DNA from: Paracoccus saliphilus
GTDB lineage: Bacteria; Pseudomonadota; Alphaproteobacteria; Rhodobacterales; Rhodobacteraceae
Assembly (NCBI GenBank): GCA_003255745.1
Contig: QKYL01000187.1
Span: 18,397-82,396 of the forward strand
DNA: 64,000 bases
Direction of reading: 5' to 3'
Part shown: positions 33,266 to 42,788 of the stretch, piece after piece
Layout of the letters: each line of letters begins with the position of its first letter
Position numbering within the stretch: position 1 is the stretch's first letter
Position numbers and translations under genes: made by a program
Notes under the pieces: generated by a model
Told to the model about the DNA's origin: nothing
Databases searched by the model: none
Seen by the model: only the letters and a program-made list of their open reading frames with translations

Positions 33266-35527
33266 ATGGCAGGCCTGGAGACAGGGCTCGGTTGGGACAG
33301 GCTGGCCCGCATCCGATTGCCCCGCCAATGGCGCGGGTTGCTGGGCTGGTCCATGGTGCTGGCCGGGCTGGCACTTGCCGCGGCCACGCTGCTGGTGCTT
33401 GGCCCCTTGGGGCGCGGCCTGCAGGGACAGGTCCTGCGCATCGTCCTGTTGGGCGACCTGATCTATCTGGTCCTCATCATCGGCTTCATTCTGGCGCGCA
33501 TGGCGCGTCTGATTGCGGACCGCCGACGCGCAGCGCCGGCATCCCGGCTGCATGCGCGGCTGGTGGCGATCTTTGGCGGCCTGGCGCTGGTGCCCACGGT
33601 GCTGGTCGCGCTGTTCGCGGGCCTTCTGGTCAATATCGGACTCGAGGGCTGGTTTTCCGATCGCGTGCAGCAGGTCGTGGCCACGTCGCAGGCGGCGGCC
33701 GAGGCCTACCAGGCCGAACACCGCAGCGACTTGACCGAAGATGCGCGCGCCTTGGCCGGGGTCCTGACGCAGGCCGGTCGCGCCAACCCGCTGATCGAGG
33801 ACGGCGAGATGCGCCAACTGCTGGCGCAGGGCCAGAGCCTGATCCAGCGCGGCCTGCGCGAAGCCTATATCATCAACGGCGCCGGAGAGATCCGCGCACG
33901 GGGTGAACGCAGCTATCTGTTCTGGTACGAGGAGCCCAGCAGCGACCAGTTGGACCAGGCGCAGACAGCCGGCATCGTGCTGATCGAGGACTGGGACAAT
34001 GACGAGTTCCGTGCCTTGGTCGCCTTGCCGCCGCTGGCCGACCGCTATCTTTACGTCACCCGCGACGTGGATGGCGATCTGCTGGGGCTGGTCGACGACA
34101 CCCGCGCCACCGCCGGAAACTATCGCGAGCTGGAAGAGATGCGCAGCCAGGTGCTGTTCGAATTCTCGCTGGTTTACCTGGGTTTTGCCCTGTTGCTGGT
34201 GGCGGCCGCGATCTGGCTGGCGCTGTGGTTCGCCAGCCGCCTGTCCCGCCCCATCGGCCTTCTGGCACAGGCGACCGAGCAGGTCGGCCGGGGCGATCTG
34301 GACGTGCAGGTCCCCGAACCCAGCACCGGAGACGAGATCCAGACCCTGGGCCGCGCCTTCAACCGCATGACCCGCCAGCTGAAGATGCAGCGCGAGGAGC
34401 TTGTCGAAAGCTATCGTCTTTCGGACGAACAGCGGCGGCTGTTCGACAACGTGCTGGCCTCGGTCACTTCAGGCGTGATCGGGCTGGATGCCGCCGGAGA
34501 GATCGACTTTGTCAACCGCTCGGCCAGCCGTCTTCTTGGGCTGGACCCCAAGCGTGACATTGACGCGCTGCTGTCCGAGGCGGTGCCGGAATTCGCTACT
34601 CTGTTCGAACGGCTGTCGGCTTCGGTCGCGGAAACGATTCAGGACGAGGTGCGGCTGATGCGGCAGGGGCGGGTGGAAAGCCTGCTGGTGCGCATGGCCG
34701 TGCGGCGCGGCGCCGAGGGCGACCTGGAGGGTTTCGTCGTGGCCTTTGACGACGTGACCGAGCTGGTCAGTGCGCAGCGGATGGCTGCCTGGGGCGACGT
34801 GGCCCGCCGCGTGGCGCACGAGATCAAGAACCCCCTGACCCCCATCCAGCTGTCAGCCGAACGCCTGCGCCGCAAGTTCGGCCCCCTGGCGCCCGAAAGC
34901 GACCGTGCCGCGCTGGAACAGTATACCGACGTCATCATCCGCCAGACCAACGACCTGCGCCGGATCGTGGACGAGTTCAGCCGCTTTGCCCGCATGCCCG
35001 AACCCGACCGCGCCGAGACCGACTTGGCGGGACTTCTGCGCCAGGTCGTGCTGCTGCAGCAGGACGCGCTGCACGATGCCCTGCAGGCCGAGATCCCGGA
35101 CCAGCCGGTCATCGTCGATTGCGACGCGGGCATGCTGCGCCAGGCGCTGACCAACCTTCTGAAGAACGCGGGCGAGGCGATCGAGGAACGCAAGGCGGCC
35201 GAGCCCGGGGACTGGGCGCCGCTGATCCGCGTCACGATGGACACCCAGCCCGAGGCCGTCTGCATCCGCATCATCGACAACGGCATGGGCCTGCCCGCCG
35301 ACCGGTCGCGCCTGTTCGAACCCTATGTGACGCTGAAAAGCCAGGGGACGGGCCTGGGCCTGCCCATCGTGAAGAAGATCGTCGAGGAGCATGGCGGCAG
35401 CCTGACCCTGACCGATGCGCCCGACCCTCCGGGCGCCATGGCCGAAGTCCGGCTGCCGCGCGAACGGCACCCGGTCCGTGCCCCAAAGACCAAAAGCAGA
35501 CAAGAAAAAGACGAGGCGACACCATGA
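33266..35527 (+). CDS. ntrY: transmembrane nitrogen sensor kinase NtrY
   Basis: NtrY is the membrane partner of NtrX and responds to nitrogen and redox cues. The 753-residue protein has three to four N-terminal helices (about residues 22-45, 57-75, 94-118 and 290-315) with a periplasmic loop. HAMP follows (SRLSRPIGLLAQATEQVGRG), then PAS, the H-box ARRVAHEIKNPLTPIQLSAE, the N-box TNLLKNAGEAI and G-boxes DNGMGLPADR and GTGLGLPIVKKI. The ATG at 33266 is preferred; a GTG three codons upstream is possible. ntrX starts inside its stop. Confidence 0.95.
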   Translation: MAGLETGLGWDRLARIRLPRQWRGLLGWSMVLAGLALAAATLLVLGPLGRGLQGQVLRIVLLGDLIYLVLIIGFILARMARLIADRRRAAPASRLHARLVAIFGGLALVPTVLVALFAGLLVNIGLEGWFSDRVQQVVATSQAAAEAYQAEHRSDLTEDARALAGVLTQAGRANPLIEDGEMRQLLAQGQSLIQRGLREAYIINGAGEIRARGERSYLFWYEEPSSDQLDQAQTAGIVLIEDWDNDEFRALVALPPLADRYLYVTRDVDGDLLGLVDDTRATAGNYRELEEMRSQVLFEFSLVYLGFALLLVAAAIWLALWFASRLSRPIGLLAQATEQVGRGDLDVQVPEPSTGDEIQTLGRAFNRMTRQLKMQREELVESYRLSDEQRRLFDNVLASVTSGVIGLDAAGEIDFVNRSASRLLGLDPKRDIDALLSEAVPEFATLFERLSASVAETIQDEVRLMRQGRVESLLVRMAVRRGAEGDLEGFVVAFDDVTELVSAQRMAAWGDVARRVAHEIKNPLTPIQLSAERLRRKFGPLAPESDRAALEQYTDVIIRQTNDLRRIVDEFSRFARMPEPDRAETDLAGLLRQVVLLQQDALHDALQAEIPDQPVIVDCDAGMLRQALTNLLKNAGEAIEERKAAEPGDWAPLIRVTMDTQPEAVCIRIIDNGMGLPADRSRLFEPYVTLKSQGTGLGLPIVKKIVEEHGGSLTLTDAPDPPGAMAEVRLPRERHPVRAPKTKSRQEKDEATP

Positions 35528-36915
35528 GCGACATTCTGATCGTCGATGACGAACGGGACATCCGCGAGCTGATCGCGGACATCCTGAAGGACGAGGGGTT
35601 CGACACCCGTCTGGCTGCCAATTCCGACGAGGCCGTGGCCGCGCTGAACGAACGTGAGCCGGCCCTGATGATCCTGGACATCTGGCTGAAGGACAGCCGC
35701 ATGGACGGGATCGACATCCTGAAGCAGGTCAAGCGCAACAACCCCGGCGTGCCGGTGATCATCATATCAGGTCACGGCAACATCGAGATCGCGGTCGCGG
35801 CGATCAAGCAGGGCGCCTATGACTTCATCGAAAAGCCCTTCAACATCGACCAGCTGATGGTGGTCATCAACCGCGCGATGGAAACCAGCCGGCTGCGCCG
35901 CGAGAACAGCAGCCTGCGGCGGGGCGGGGACCACATGGCCGAGATGCTGGGCCAGTCGGTGGCCTTCAAGCGGCTGCGCGACGCGCTGGACAAGGTGGCA
36001 AAGTCGAACGGCCGGGTGATGCTGGCGGGTGAGCCCGGCACCGGCAAGGAAATGGCCGCGCGCTATATCCACGCCCACAGCCCGCGCGCCCATGCGCCCT
36101 TCGTGACCGTTCCCTGCGCCACGATCGAGCCGGAGCGCATGGAGGAGGTCCTGTTCGGCCGCGAATCGGCCGAGCGGGGGATCGAGCCGGGCCTGCTGGA
36201 ACAGGCCCATGGCGGCATCATCTATTTCGACGAGGTGGGCGACATGCCCATGGGCACGCAGCCCAAGATCCTGCGGGTGCTGACCGAACAGCAGTTTGTC
36301 CGCGCGGGCGGGGCGGACCGGGTGCGGGTCGACCTGCGGGTGCTGTCCTCGACCAACCGCGACCTGGTGGCCGAGATCGCCGCCGGGCGCTTCCGGCAAG
36401 AGCTTTACGACCGCCTGAACGTCGTACCGCTGGCCGTGCCGTCGCTGGCCGACCGGCGCGACGACATCGCCATCCTGGCGCGCCACTTCATCGAGCAGTT
36501 CCACCGCACCCAAGGGCTGACCCCGCGCGATCTGCCCGAGGAAACCGTGGCCGCCCTGCAATCCATGCGCTGGCCGGGCAACATCCGCCAGTTGCGCAAC
36601 GTGATCGAGCGCGTGCTGATCCTGGCCGAGGAAAGCGGTGCCATCCAGCCGTCGGAACTGGAACCTCAAGGGGCCACCCCTGACAACAGCGACGCCCTGA
36701 GCCTGGGGCCGGCGGTCACCGCCATGGCCCTGCGCGAGGCGCGCGAGATGTTCGAACGGGAATATCTGGTCGCGCAGATCAACCGTTTCGGCGGCAACAT
36801 CAGCCGCACCGCCCAGTTCGTGGGGATGGAGCGCAGCGCGCTGCACCGCAAGCTGAAATCCCTGGGCGTGGTCGGCGGCATGCGCAGCGACGACGAGATG
36901 GCCCTGGGTCACTAG
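35524..36915 (+). CDS. ntrX: nitrogen response regulator NtrX
   Basis: The 463-residue regulator has a receiver domain (Asp52), an AAA+ domain with Walker A GEPGTGKE (169-176) and intact Walker B GIIYFDE (231-237), and a Fis-type C-terminal helix-turn-helix (FGGNISRTAQFVGMERSALH). In place of GAFTGA it reads GRESAERGIEPG (about 212-223), so it should not drive sigma54 open-complex formation. The ATG overlaps the ntrY stop (ATGA), so NtrY and NtrX are translationally coupled. Confidence 0.95.
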   Translation: MSDILIVDDERDIRELIADILKDEGFDTRLAANSDEAVAALNEREPALMILDIWLKDSRMDGIDILKQVKRNNPGVPVIIISGHGNIEIAVAAIKQGAYDFIEKPFNIDQLMVVINRAMETSRLRRENSSLRRGGDHMAEMLGQSVAFKRLRDALDKVAKSNGRVMLAGEPGTGKEMAARYIHAHSPRAHAPFVTVPCATIEPERMEEVLFGRESAERGIEPGLLEQAHGGIIYFDEVGDMPMGTQPKILRVLTEQQFVRAGGADRVRVDLRVLSSTNRDLVAEIAAGRFRQELYDRLNVVPLAVPSLADRRDDIAILARHFIEQFHRTQGLTPRDLPEETVAALQSMRWPGNIRQLRNVIERVLILAEESGAIQPSELEPQGATPDNSDALSLGPAVTAMALREAREMFEREYLVAQINRFGGNISRTAQFVGMERSALHRKLKSLGVVGGMRSDDEMALGH

Positions 36916-36997
36916 CACCGCCGCTTGCACGCGCGGGCGCCCCGGCATAGGCAAAGGGGCGTCCGGCATCTGGGCGCAGGCGGCAAGAGGGCTGTGG

Positions 36998-38374
36998 ATG
37001 AAGATCATCATTTGCGGGGCCGGCCAGGTCGGCTGGCAGATCGCGCGCCACCTGTCGGGCGAACGCAACGACGTCACCGTCATCGACAACAACCCCGAAT
37101 TGATCCGCCGCGCCACCGATGCGCTGGACGTGCAGGGCGTCACGGGTTTCGCCAGCCATCCCGACGTGCTGGACCGCGCCGGCGCCCGCGACGCCGACCT
37201 GATCATCGCCGCGACCCATTCGGACGAGGTGAATATGGTCACCTGCCAGGTCGCGCATTCGGTCTTCCAGGTGCCGCGCAAGATCGCCCGCCTGCGCAGC
37301 GGCGCCTATCTGGACGCCATCTACAGCGATCTTTATCGCACCGAACACCTGCCCATTGACGTGGTCATCAGCCCGGAACGCGAAGTGGCGCTGGCGGCGC
37401 TGCAGCGGCTGTCCGCGCCCTCGACCTTTGACGTGGAAACCTTCATGGACGGCAAGATCCAGCTTCTGGGCATCGACCTGGAGCCGGACTGCCCGGCGCT
37501 GAACACGCCGCTGCGGCAGCTGACGGAACTGTTTTCCAGCCTGCGCGCGATCGTGGCCGGCGTGCGCCGCGACGGCCGCCTGTTCGCGCCCGAGCCGGGC
37601 GACCAGCTGTTCGCGCATGACCAGATCTATGTCTTTTCCCATGCCGAGGACGTGGCCCGCACGCTGGACATCTTTGGCAAGCCGCCGCAGAAGCAGGAGC
37701 GCGTGGCCATCATCGGCGCCGGCAATGTCGGCCTTGCCGTCGCGCAGACGCTGGAGAACCGCGCCGACCGCATCCGCGCCAAGCTGATCGAACGCGACCG
37801 CGCCCGCGCCGAATTCGCCGCCGACCGGCTGGAGCGGACCATCGTGCTGAACGGCGACGGCCTTTCGGCCGAGCTTCTGGACGAGGCGGGTGTTCCGCAG
37901 GCCGATGCGGTTCTGGCGGTGACCGACGACGACAAGACGAACATCCTGGCCTCCGTCCGGGCCAAGCAAGCGGGCGCCAAGATGGCCATCGCGCTGATCA
38001 ACGACCCGACGCTGGTGCCGCTGATGGGCGCGCTGGACATCGACGCCTATATCAACCCGCGCGCCACGACCGTGTCGACCATCCTGCGCCACATCCGCCA
38101 CGGCCGGGTGCGCGACATCTATTCCATCGGCGACGCCGAGGCCGAGGTGATGGAGGCGCAGGTCCTGTCGACCAGCCCCATGTGCGGGCGTCCGTTGCGC
38201 GACATCGACTTCCCCGAAGGCGCACTTCTGGGGGCGGTGCGCAAGGGCGACCGGGTGGTGAAGCCCTTGGCCGACACGCGCATCGAGGAGGGCGACATCG
38301 TGCTGATCTTTGCCCTCACCAAGGACGTTCCCGAGGTCGAGCGCCTGCTGCAGGTCTCGATCGACTTCTTCTAA
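36998..38374 (+). CDS. trkA: Trk potassium uptake peripheral protein TrkA
   Basis: TrkA is the cytoplasmic NAD(H)-binding regulator of Trk K+ uptake. The 458-residue protein shows two tandem RCK units. Each has a Rossmann motif, MKIIICGAGQVGWQIARHL at the start and RVAIIGAGNVGLAVAQTLEN near residue 235, followed by a TrkA-C subdomain; the second ends ALTKDVPEVERLLQVS. trkH follows 10 nt after the stop, so the gating and channel subunits are coexpressed. Confidence 0.96.
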   Translation: MKIIICGAGQVGWQIARHLSGERNDVTVIDNNPELIRRATDALDVQGVTGFASHPDVLDRAGARDADLIIAATHSDEVNMVTCQVAHSVFQVPRKIARLRSGAYLDAIYSDLYRTEHLPIDVVISPEREVALAALQRLSAPSTFDVETFMDGKIQLLGIDLEPDCPALNTPLRQLTELFSSLRAIVAGVRRDGRLFAPEPGDQLFAHDQIYVFSHAEDVARTLDIFGKPPQKQERVAIIGAGNVGLAVAQTLENRADRIRAKLIERDRARAEFAADRLERTIVLNGDGLSAELLDEAGVPQADAVLAVTDDDKTNILASVRAKQAGAKMAIALINDPTLVPLMGALDIDAYINPRATTVSTILRHIRHGRVRDIYSIGDAEAEVMEAQVLSTSPMCGRPLRDIDFPEGALLGAVRKGDRVVKPLADTRIEEGDIVLIFALTKDVPEVERLLQVSIDFF

Positions 38375-38384
38375 GGGCATACCA

Positions 38385-40016
38385 ATGATCCGCATCCTGC
38401 AACGGCTGCCGCTTCTGGTCCTGCTGAGCGGGCTTGTTGCGCTGATGATGCTGGTTCCCGCGGCCTATGCCTCGACCACGGGCCATGCCGCCATTGCGCG
38501 CAACTTCTTTTATGCGGCTCTGCTGATCCTGGTCTTCTGCGGGCTGATCGGGCTGGCGACCCAGGCCAACCCGCGGCCACAGCGGTCGCGCGAAACGTTG
38601 TTGACCATGCTGGGGGTTTTCGGCCTGCTGCCCTTGCTGCTGGCGCTGCCCTTTGCGGAAAGCCTGCCCGACACCGGTTATTTCAACGCCTGGTGGGAAA
38701 TGGTGTCCTCGCTGACGACCACAGGCGCCTCTCTTTATTCCGCCGACCTTCTGCCGACGCCGCTGCATCTGTGGCGGGCAATGTCGGGCTGGATGGGCGG
38801 CTTCTTCATCCTGGTTGCAGCCATCGCGATCCTGGCGCCCCTCCATGTCGGCGGGTTCGAGATCATGTCCAGCCCTTATGGCCGGCAGGAATACATGCAG
38901 CACCTGCCCGGTTCGGCCGATCCGCGCCGCCGCATCGCGCATCTGTCCGACCCCGCCTTCGAGACGCGGCAATCGGATGCGGGGGTGCGGCTGGCGCGGG
39001 CCGCGCTGGCGGTCGGCCCGCTTTATCTGGGGCTGACGCTGGCGCTGTGGGTGGGGCTTCTGATGCTGGGGGACCCGTCCTTCCTGGCGCTGACCCGCGC
39101 GATGGGGACGCTGTCCACTTCGGGCATCACGCCGGTCATCGGGCCCAGCAGCCAGGCTTCGGGCGTGGCGGGCGAGATGCTGGTCTTCCTGTTCCTGATC
39201 CCCGCGCTGTCACGCCGCTTCTGGCCCGGGGGCAGCCAACTGCGCGCGACTGAGAGCCTGCGCGAGGATCCCGAACTGCAGCTGGCCGCGGGCCTGGTTG
39301 CGCTGGTGGCGGCGCTGCTGTTCCTGCGCCACTTCCTGGGCGCCATCGAGGTCGGCAGCGCCGGACCCGAGGCGCCGGCGATGCTGCGCGATCTGGGCAA
39401 CGGACTGTCGGCGCTGTGGGGCGTCACGTTCAACGCGCTCAGCTATCTGACGACGACCGGCTGGAATTCGGTCGGCTGGCAGGGCGCGCGCGCTTGGTCC
39501 GGCCTGACGGCGCCGGGCCTGATCCTGGCCGGGCTTGCGATGATGGGCGGCGGGATCGCCACAACAGCAGGCGGGGTCAAGCTGTTGCGCGTTTATGCCT
39601 TGGCCCGGCACGGCCAGCGCGAGATGGAGCGGATCATCCATCCCAGTTCGGTTTCGGGGGGCGGGCGCATCGCCCGCCGGCTGCGGCGCGAGGGGGCCTA
39701 TTTGGCCTTTATCTTCTTCATGCTGTTTGCCATGTCGATCGCGGCGATCGTGACGCTTGTCTCGATCCACGCCATCGAGTTCGAAACCGCGACCATCCTG
39801 TCGATCGCTGCCCTGACGAATACCGGCCCACTGGCCGGCGCCATCCCCCTGACCCCCGCCTTCGAGGGCAGCGCGGGCATCGCCTCCGCCCCTTGGGAGG
39901 GCTGGTCCGGCCTGCCCGTATTCACCAAGGCGGTGCTGGCCGCTGCCATGATCCTGGGTCGGATTGAGACGCTGGCGGTGCTGGCGCTGTTTTCCCCCGA
40001 GTTCTGGCGGCGCTGA
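38385..40016 (+). CDS. trkH: Trk potassium uptake membrane subunit TrkH
   Basis: TrkH is the K+-translocating membrane subunit. The 543-residue protein has about ten transmembrane segments and pore-loop signatures: WEMVSSLTTTGASLYSADLL near residue 104, GTLSTSGITPVIGPSSQ near residue 240, NALSYLTTTGWNSVGW near residue 350, and AALTNTGPLAGAIPL near residue 470. The ATG at 38385 lies 10 nt after trkA. TrkG and KtrB are alternatives, but TrkA pairing supports TrkH. Confidence 0.94.
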   Translation: MIRILQRLPLLVLLSGLVALMMLVPAAYASTTGHAAIARNFFYAALLILVFCGLIGLATQANPRPQRSRETLLTMLGVFGLLPLLLALPFAESLPDTGYFNAWWEMVSSLTTTGASLYSADLLPTPLHLWRAMSGWMGGFFILVAAIAILAPLHVGGFEIMSSPYGRQEYMQHLPGSADPRRRIAHLSDPAFETRQSDAGVRLARAALAVGPLYLGLTLALWVGLLMLGDPSFLALTRAMGTLSTSGITPVIGPSSQASGVAGEMLVFLFLIPALSRRFWPGGSQLRATESLREDPELQLAAGLVALVAALLFLRHFLGAIEVGSAGPEAPAMLRDLGNGLSALWGVTFNALSYLTTTGWNSVGWQGARAWSGLTAPGLILAGLAMMGGGIATTAGGVKLLRVYALARHGQREMERIIHPSSVSGGGRIARRLRREGAYLAFIFFMLFAMSIAAIVTLVSIHAIEFETATILSIAALTNTGPLAGAIPLTPAFEGSAGIASAPWEGWSGLPVFTKAVLAAAMILGRIETLAVLALFSPEFWRR

Positions 40017-40138
40017 ACCGACAGGTGTGGCCGAAATGGTATGGCTCGATTCTCCGTAAACCCGGTGCGCTTGCATGGCCTGTGGCAAGGCTCTAGATGT
40101 TACATTTGACAGGGACAGTGAAAAACGGACGATAACCA

Positions 40139-40372
40139 ATGGCTGGCGACAAGCAGAACCTGCAGGACGCATTCCTGAACCACGTCCGCAAGGCCAAGGT
40201 GCCGGTTACCATTTTTCTGATCAACGGCGTCAAGCTGCAGGGTGTCATCACCTGGTTCGACAATTTCTGTGTCCTTCTGCGCCGCGACGGCCAGTCGCAG
40301 CTGGTCTACAAGCATGCCATCAGCACGATCATGCCAGGCCAGCCGATCAGCCTGTATGAAGGCGAGGACTGA
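40139..40372 (+). CDS. hfq: RNA chaperone Hfq
   Basis: Hfq is a ring-shaped hexameric RNA chaperone for small-RNA regulation. The 77-residue protein has [20 protein letters not shown], the Sm1 motif [19 protein letters not shown], and the Sm2 motif [14 protein letters not shown]. It lacks the long C-terminal tail of enterobacterial Hfq, as usual in alphaproteobacteria. It probably has its own promoter in the 122-bp gap after trkH and is joined to hflX without a gap. Confidence 0.97.
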   Translation: MAGDKQNLQDAFLNHVRKAKVPVTIFLINGVKLQGVITWFDNFCVLLRRDGQSQLVYKHAISTIMPGQPISLYEGED

Positions 40373-41770
40373 TTGGCAGAACTGACCGAAACCGCAGCCC
40401 GGCCGACCCGCGCCTATGTGATCCATCCTGACCTGGGCCGTGCCCGCACGCAGCGGCGCACCCCCGAACATGCGCTGGCCGAGGCCGTGGCGCTGGCGCT
40501 GGCACTGCCCGGTATCGAGATGGTGGGATCCGAGGTCGCCAACCTGCGCGAGCCCAACCCCGGCAAGCTGTTCGGCAAGGGCAAGCTGGCCGAGATCAAG
40601 CAGCGCTTGGAGGATGCCGAGGTCGAGCTGGTGCTGGTCGACGGCCCCGTAACGCCCGTCCAGCAGCGCAACCTGGAAAAGGAATGGGGCGTCAAGCTTC
40701 TGGACCGGACCGGGTTGATTTTGGAGATATTCGCCGACCGCGCCCGCACCCGTGAAGGCGTGCTGCAGGTCGAACTGGCGGCGTTGTCCTATCAGCGCAC
40801 GCGACTGGTCCGCGCCTGGACCCACCTTGAGCGCCAGCGGGGCGGCCTCGGTTTTGTCGGCGGTCCCGGCGAGACGCAGATCGAGGCCGACCGGCGTGCC
40901 ATCGACGAACAGATGACCCGCCTGCGCCGTCAGCTGGAGCGCGTGGTCAAGACCCGCACCCTGCACCGCGCCGCGCGGGCCAAGGTGCCTTACCCGATCG
41001 TCGCGCTGGTGGGCTATACCAACGCTGGCAAGTCGACGCTGTTCAACCGCCTGACCGGGGCCGAGGTTCTGGCCAAGGACATGCTGTTCGCGACGCTGGA
41101 CCCGACCATGCGCGCCATCCGCCTGCCGGATGCGCAGGGCGGAACCTCCGGACGCAAGATCATCCTGTCGGACACGGTGGGCTTTATCAGCGACCTGCCG
41201 ACCGAACTGGTCGCGGCTTTCCGCGCCACGTTGGAAGAGGTGCTGGAGGCCGACCTGATCCTGCATGTCCGCGACATCAGCCACCCCGAAACCGAGGAAC
41301 AGGCCGAGGATGTGGCCGACATCCTGGACAGCTTGGGCGTGGACGAGGACGTGGCCGCCATCGAGGTGTGGAACAAGATCGACGCCCTGGGCCCCGAGAC
41401 GCGCACCGCGCTGCGCCGCACCGACGCCCGCACCGAGGGCGTGCAGGCGGTCAGTGCCCTGACTGGCGAGGGATTGGACGACCTGATCGGCGCCATCGAC
41501 CGGCTGCTGGGCGAGGTTCTCGACGAGCCGCGGCTGGAAGACCGGATGGTGCTGGACTTTGCCGACGGTCGCAGCCGCGCCTGGCTGCACGAGGCCGGCG
41601 TGGTCGAGCGCGAGGAGGCCGGCGAGGATGGCCTGATCCTCCACCTGCGCTGGACCGAGCGGCAGAAGGCCGGCTTTGCAGCCCTGACCGGCGGCGACGA
41701 CGCGGCCGATGATGACGAAGATGACGGCCCCGATGAGCGGCGGCTTGGCGGCTGGCACCCGGCCGACTGA
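40373..41770 (+). CDS. hflX: ribosome-associated GTPase HflX
   Basis: HflX is a GTPase that splits stalled ribosomes after stress. The 465-residue protein has the HflX N-terminal domain with KLFGKGKLAEIKQ and GGLGFVGGPGETQIEADRRA near residue 160, and the G domain with P-loop GYTNAGKST near residue 212 and DTVGFI. The start is a TTG that follows the hfq stop with no gap, and frame and N-terminus support it. hfq-hflX is a conserved pair. Confidence 0.93.
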   Translation: MAELTETAARPTRAYVIHPDLGRARTQRRTPEHALAEAVALALALPGIEMVGSEVANLREPNPGKLFGKGKLAEIKQRLEDAEVELVLVDGPVTPVQQRNLEKEWGVKLLDRTGLILEIFADRARTREGVLQVELAALSYQRTRLVRAWTHLERQRGGLGFVGGPGETQIEADRRAIDEQMTRLRRQLERVVKTRTLHRAARAKVPYPIVALVGYTNAGKSTLFNRLTGAEVLAKDMLFATLDPTMRAIRLPDAQGGTSGRKIILSDTVGFISDLPTELVAAFRATLEEVLEADLILHVRDISHPETEEQAEDVADILDSLGVDEDVAAIEVWNKIDALGPETRTALRRTDARTEGVQAVSALTGEGLDDLIGAIDRLLGEVLDEPRLEDRMVLDFADGRSRAWLHEAGVVEREEAGEDGLILHLRWTERQKAGFAALTGGDDAADDDEDDGPDERRLGGWHPAD

Positions 41771-41806
41771 GCCCTGCGGGGCCGGTGCCCGCGCCATTTG
41801 CAGAAC

Positions 41807-41845
41807 CATGCGTCGCGGACCGATTCCCCCTGTACGCGACGCATG
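41807..41845. terminator. 11-bp inverted repeat between convergent hflX and kinase genes
   Basis: CATGCGTCGCG and CGCGACGCATG pair perfectly around a 17-base pyrimidine-rich loop, centred between the hflX stop (41770) and the sugar-kinase 3' end (41856). No T-tract follows. Bidirectional termination is inferred from position. Confidence 0.55.
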
Positions 41846-41855
41846 ACCTGCAATC

Positions 41856-42767
41856 TCAAGCCGGCATCTCCTTTGCCCAAGGCGGATTGGCGCCTGGGCG
41901 TGACACGGTCACCGACGCCGCCTGCGCGCCCAGGGTCAGGGCAGCGCGGATCTGGTCGGGCGTGATCCCCGCGATCCCCTCTTTCGTCAGCAGGCCCTGG
42001 CGGTCCAGGCTGGCCAGCACGGCCGCGTTGAACGTGTCGCCCGCGCCGATCGTGTCCGCGACGGTGGTGCGGACGGCGGGAACGGTGACCGTCTCGCCCG
42101 CCCAGATGGCCTTGGCGCCGGCCTCGCCGCCGGTCTGCAGGACCAGCCGAGGTCCGGTCGCCAGCACCGCCCGCGCCGCTTCCTCGGGGGTCAGATCCGG
42201 ATACAGCCATTCCAAATCGTCCGAGGACAGCTTGACGATGTCGGCCATCGGCAGCAGGCGGTCCAGCCGGGCGCGATAGGCCGCGGGGTCGGTGATAAAG
42301 AAGGGCCGGATATTGGGATCGATCATCACCGGCAGGCGGTGGTGATGCGCCGCGATCAGCCTCTCGATCGTGGCGCCGCAGGGGTCGGGCACCAAACTGA
42401 TCCCGCCCGCGAACAGGGCCGCCACGCTGGCGGGCAGGGCCGGAACATCCTCGGGGCGCAGCATCCGCCCGGCCGAACCCTCGTCATAGAAGGAATAGCG
42501 CGCCTCGCCATCGGTCAGTGTCACCAGGGCCAGCGTTGTCAGGCGGTCGGTGCGCGGGCATAGCGTGGTGTCGACCCCCGCCTCGTCCAGCGGCGCCAGG
42601 ATCTGCGCGCCAAAGGGATCGCGGCTGATCGGCCACAGATATCCGGTCCGCTGCCCCAACCGGCCAAGCGCGATGGCGGTGTTATAGACAGCGCCCCCCG
42701 CCAGCGGACGAAAACAGCCGTCCTGCGGCACCATGTCGATCAGCGATTCGCCTGCACACAGGATCAT
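41856..42767 (-). CDS. PfkB-family sugar kinase, probable fructokinase
   Basis: The 303-residue cytoplasmic kinase of the ribokinase/PfkB family probably phosphorylates fructose. The first signature is GGAVYNTAIALGRLGQRTGY near residue 24, and the C-terminal signature DTIGAGDTFNAA near residue 246 holds the catalytic base aspartate. No sugar transporter or regulator lies next to it, so substrate specificity is inferred only from overall resemblance. The ATG at 42767 is preceded by AGAGGGAACGGG. Confidence 0.83.
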   Translation of the reverse strand: MILCAGESLIDMVPQDGCFRPLAGGAVYNTAIALGRLGQRTGYLWPISRDPFGAQILAPLDEAGVDTTLCPRTDRLTTLALVTLTDGEARYSFYDEGSAGRMLRPEDVPALPASVAALFAGGISLVPDPCGATIERLIAAHHHRLPVMIDPNIRPFFITDPAAYRARLDRLLPMADIVKLSSDDLEWLYPDLTPEEAARAVLATGPRLVLQTGGEAGAKAIWAGETVTVPAVRTTVADTIGAGDTFNAAVLASLDRQGLLTKEGIAGITPDQIRAALTLGAQAASVTVSRPGANPPWAKEMPA

Positions 42768-42788
42768 GCCCGTTCCCTCTTTTGCCGC

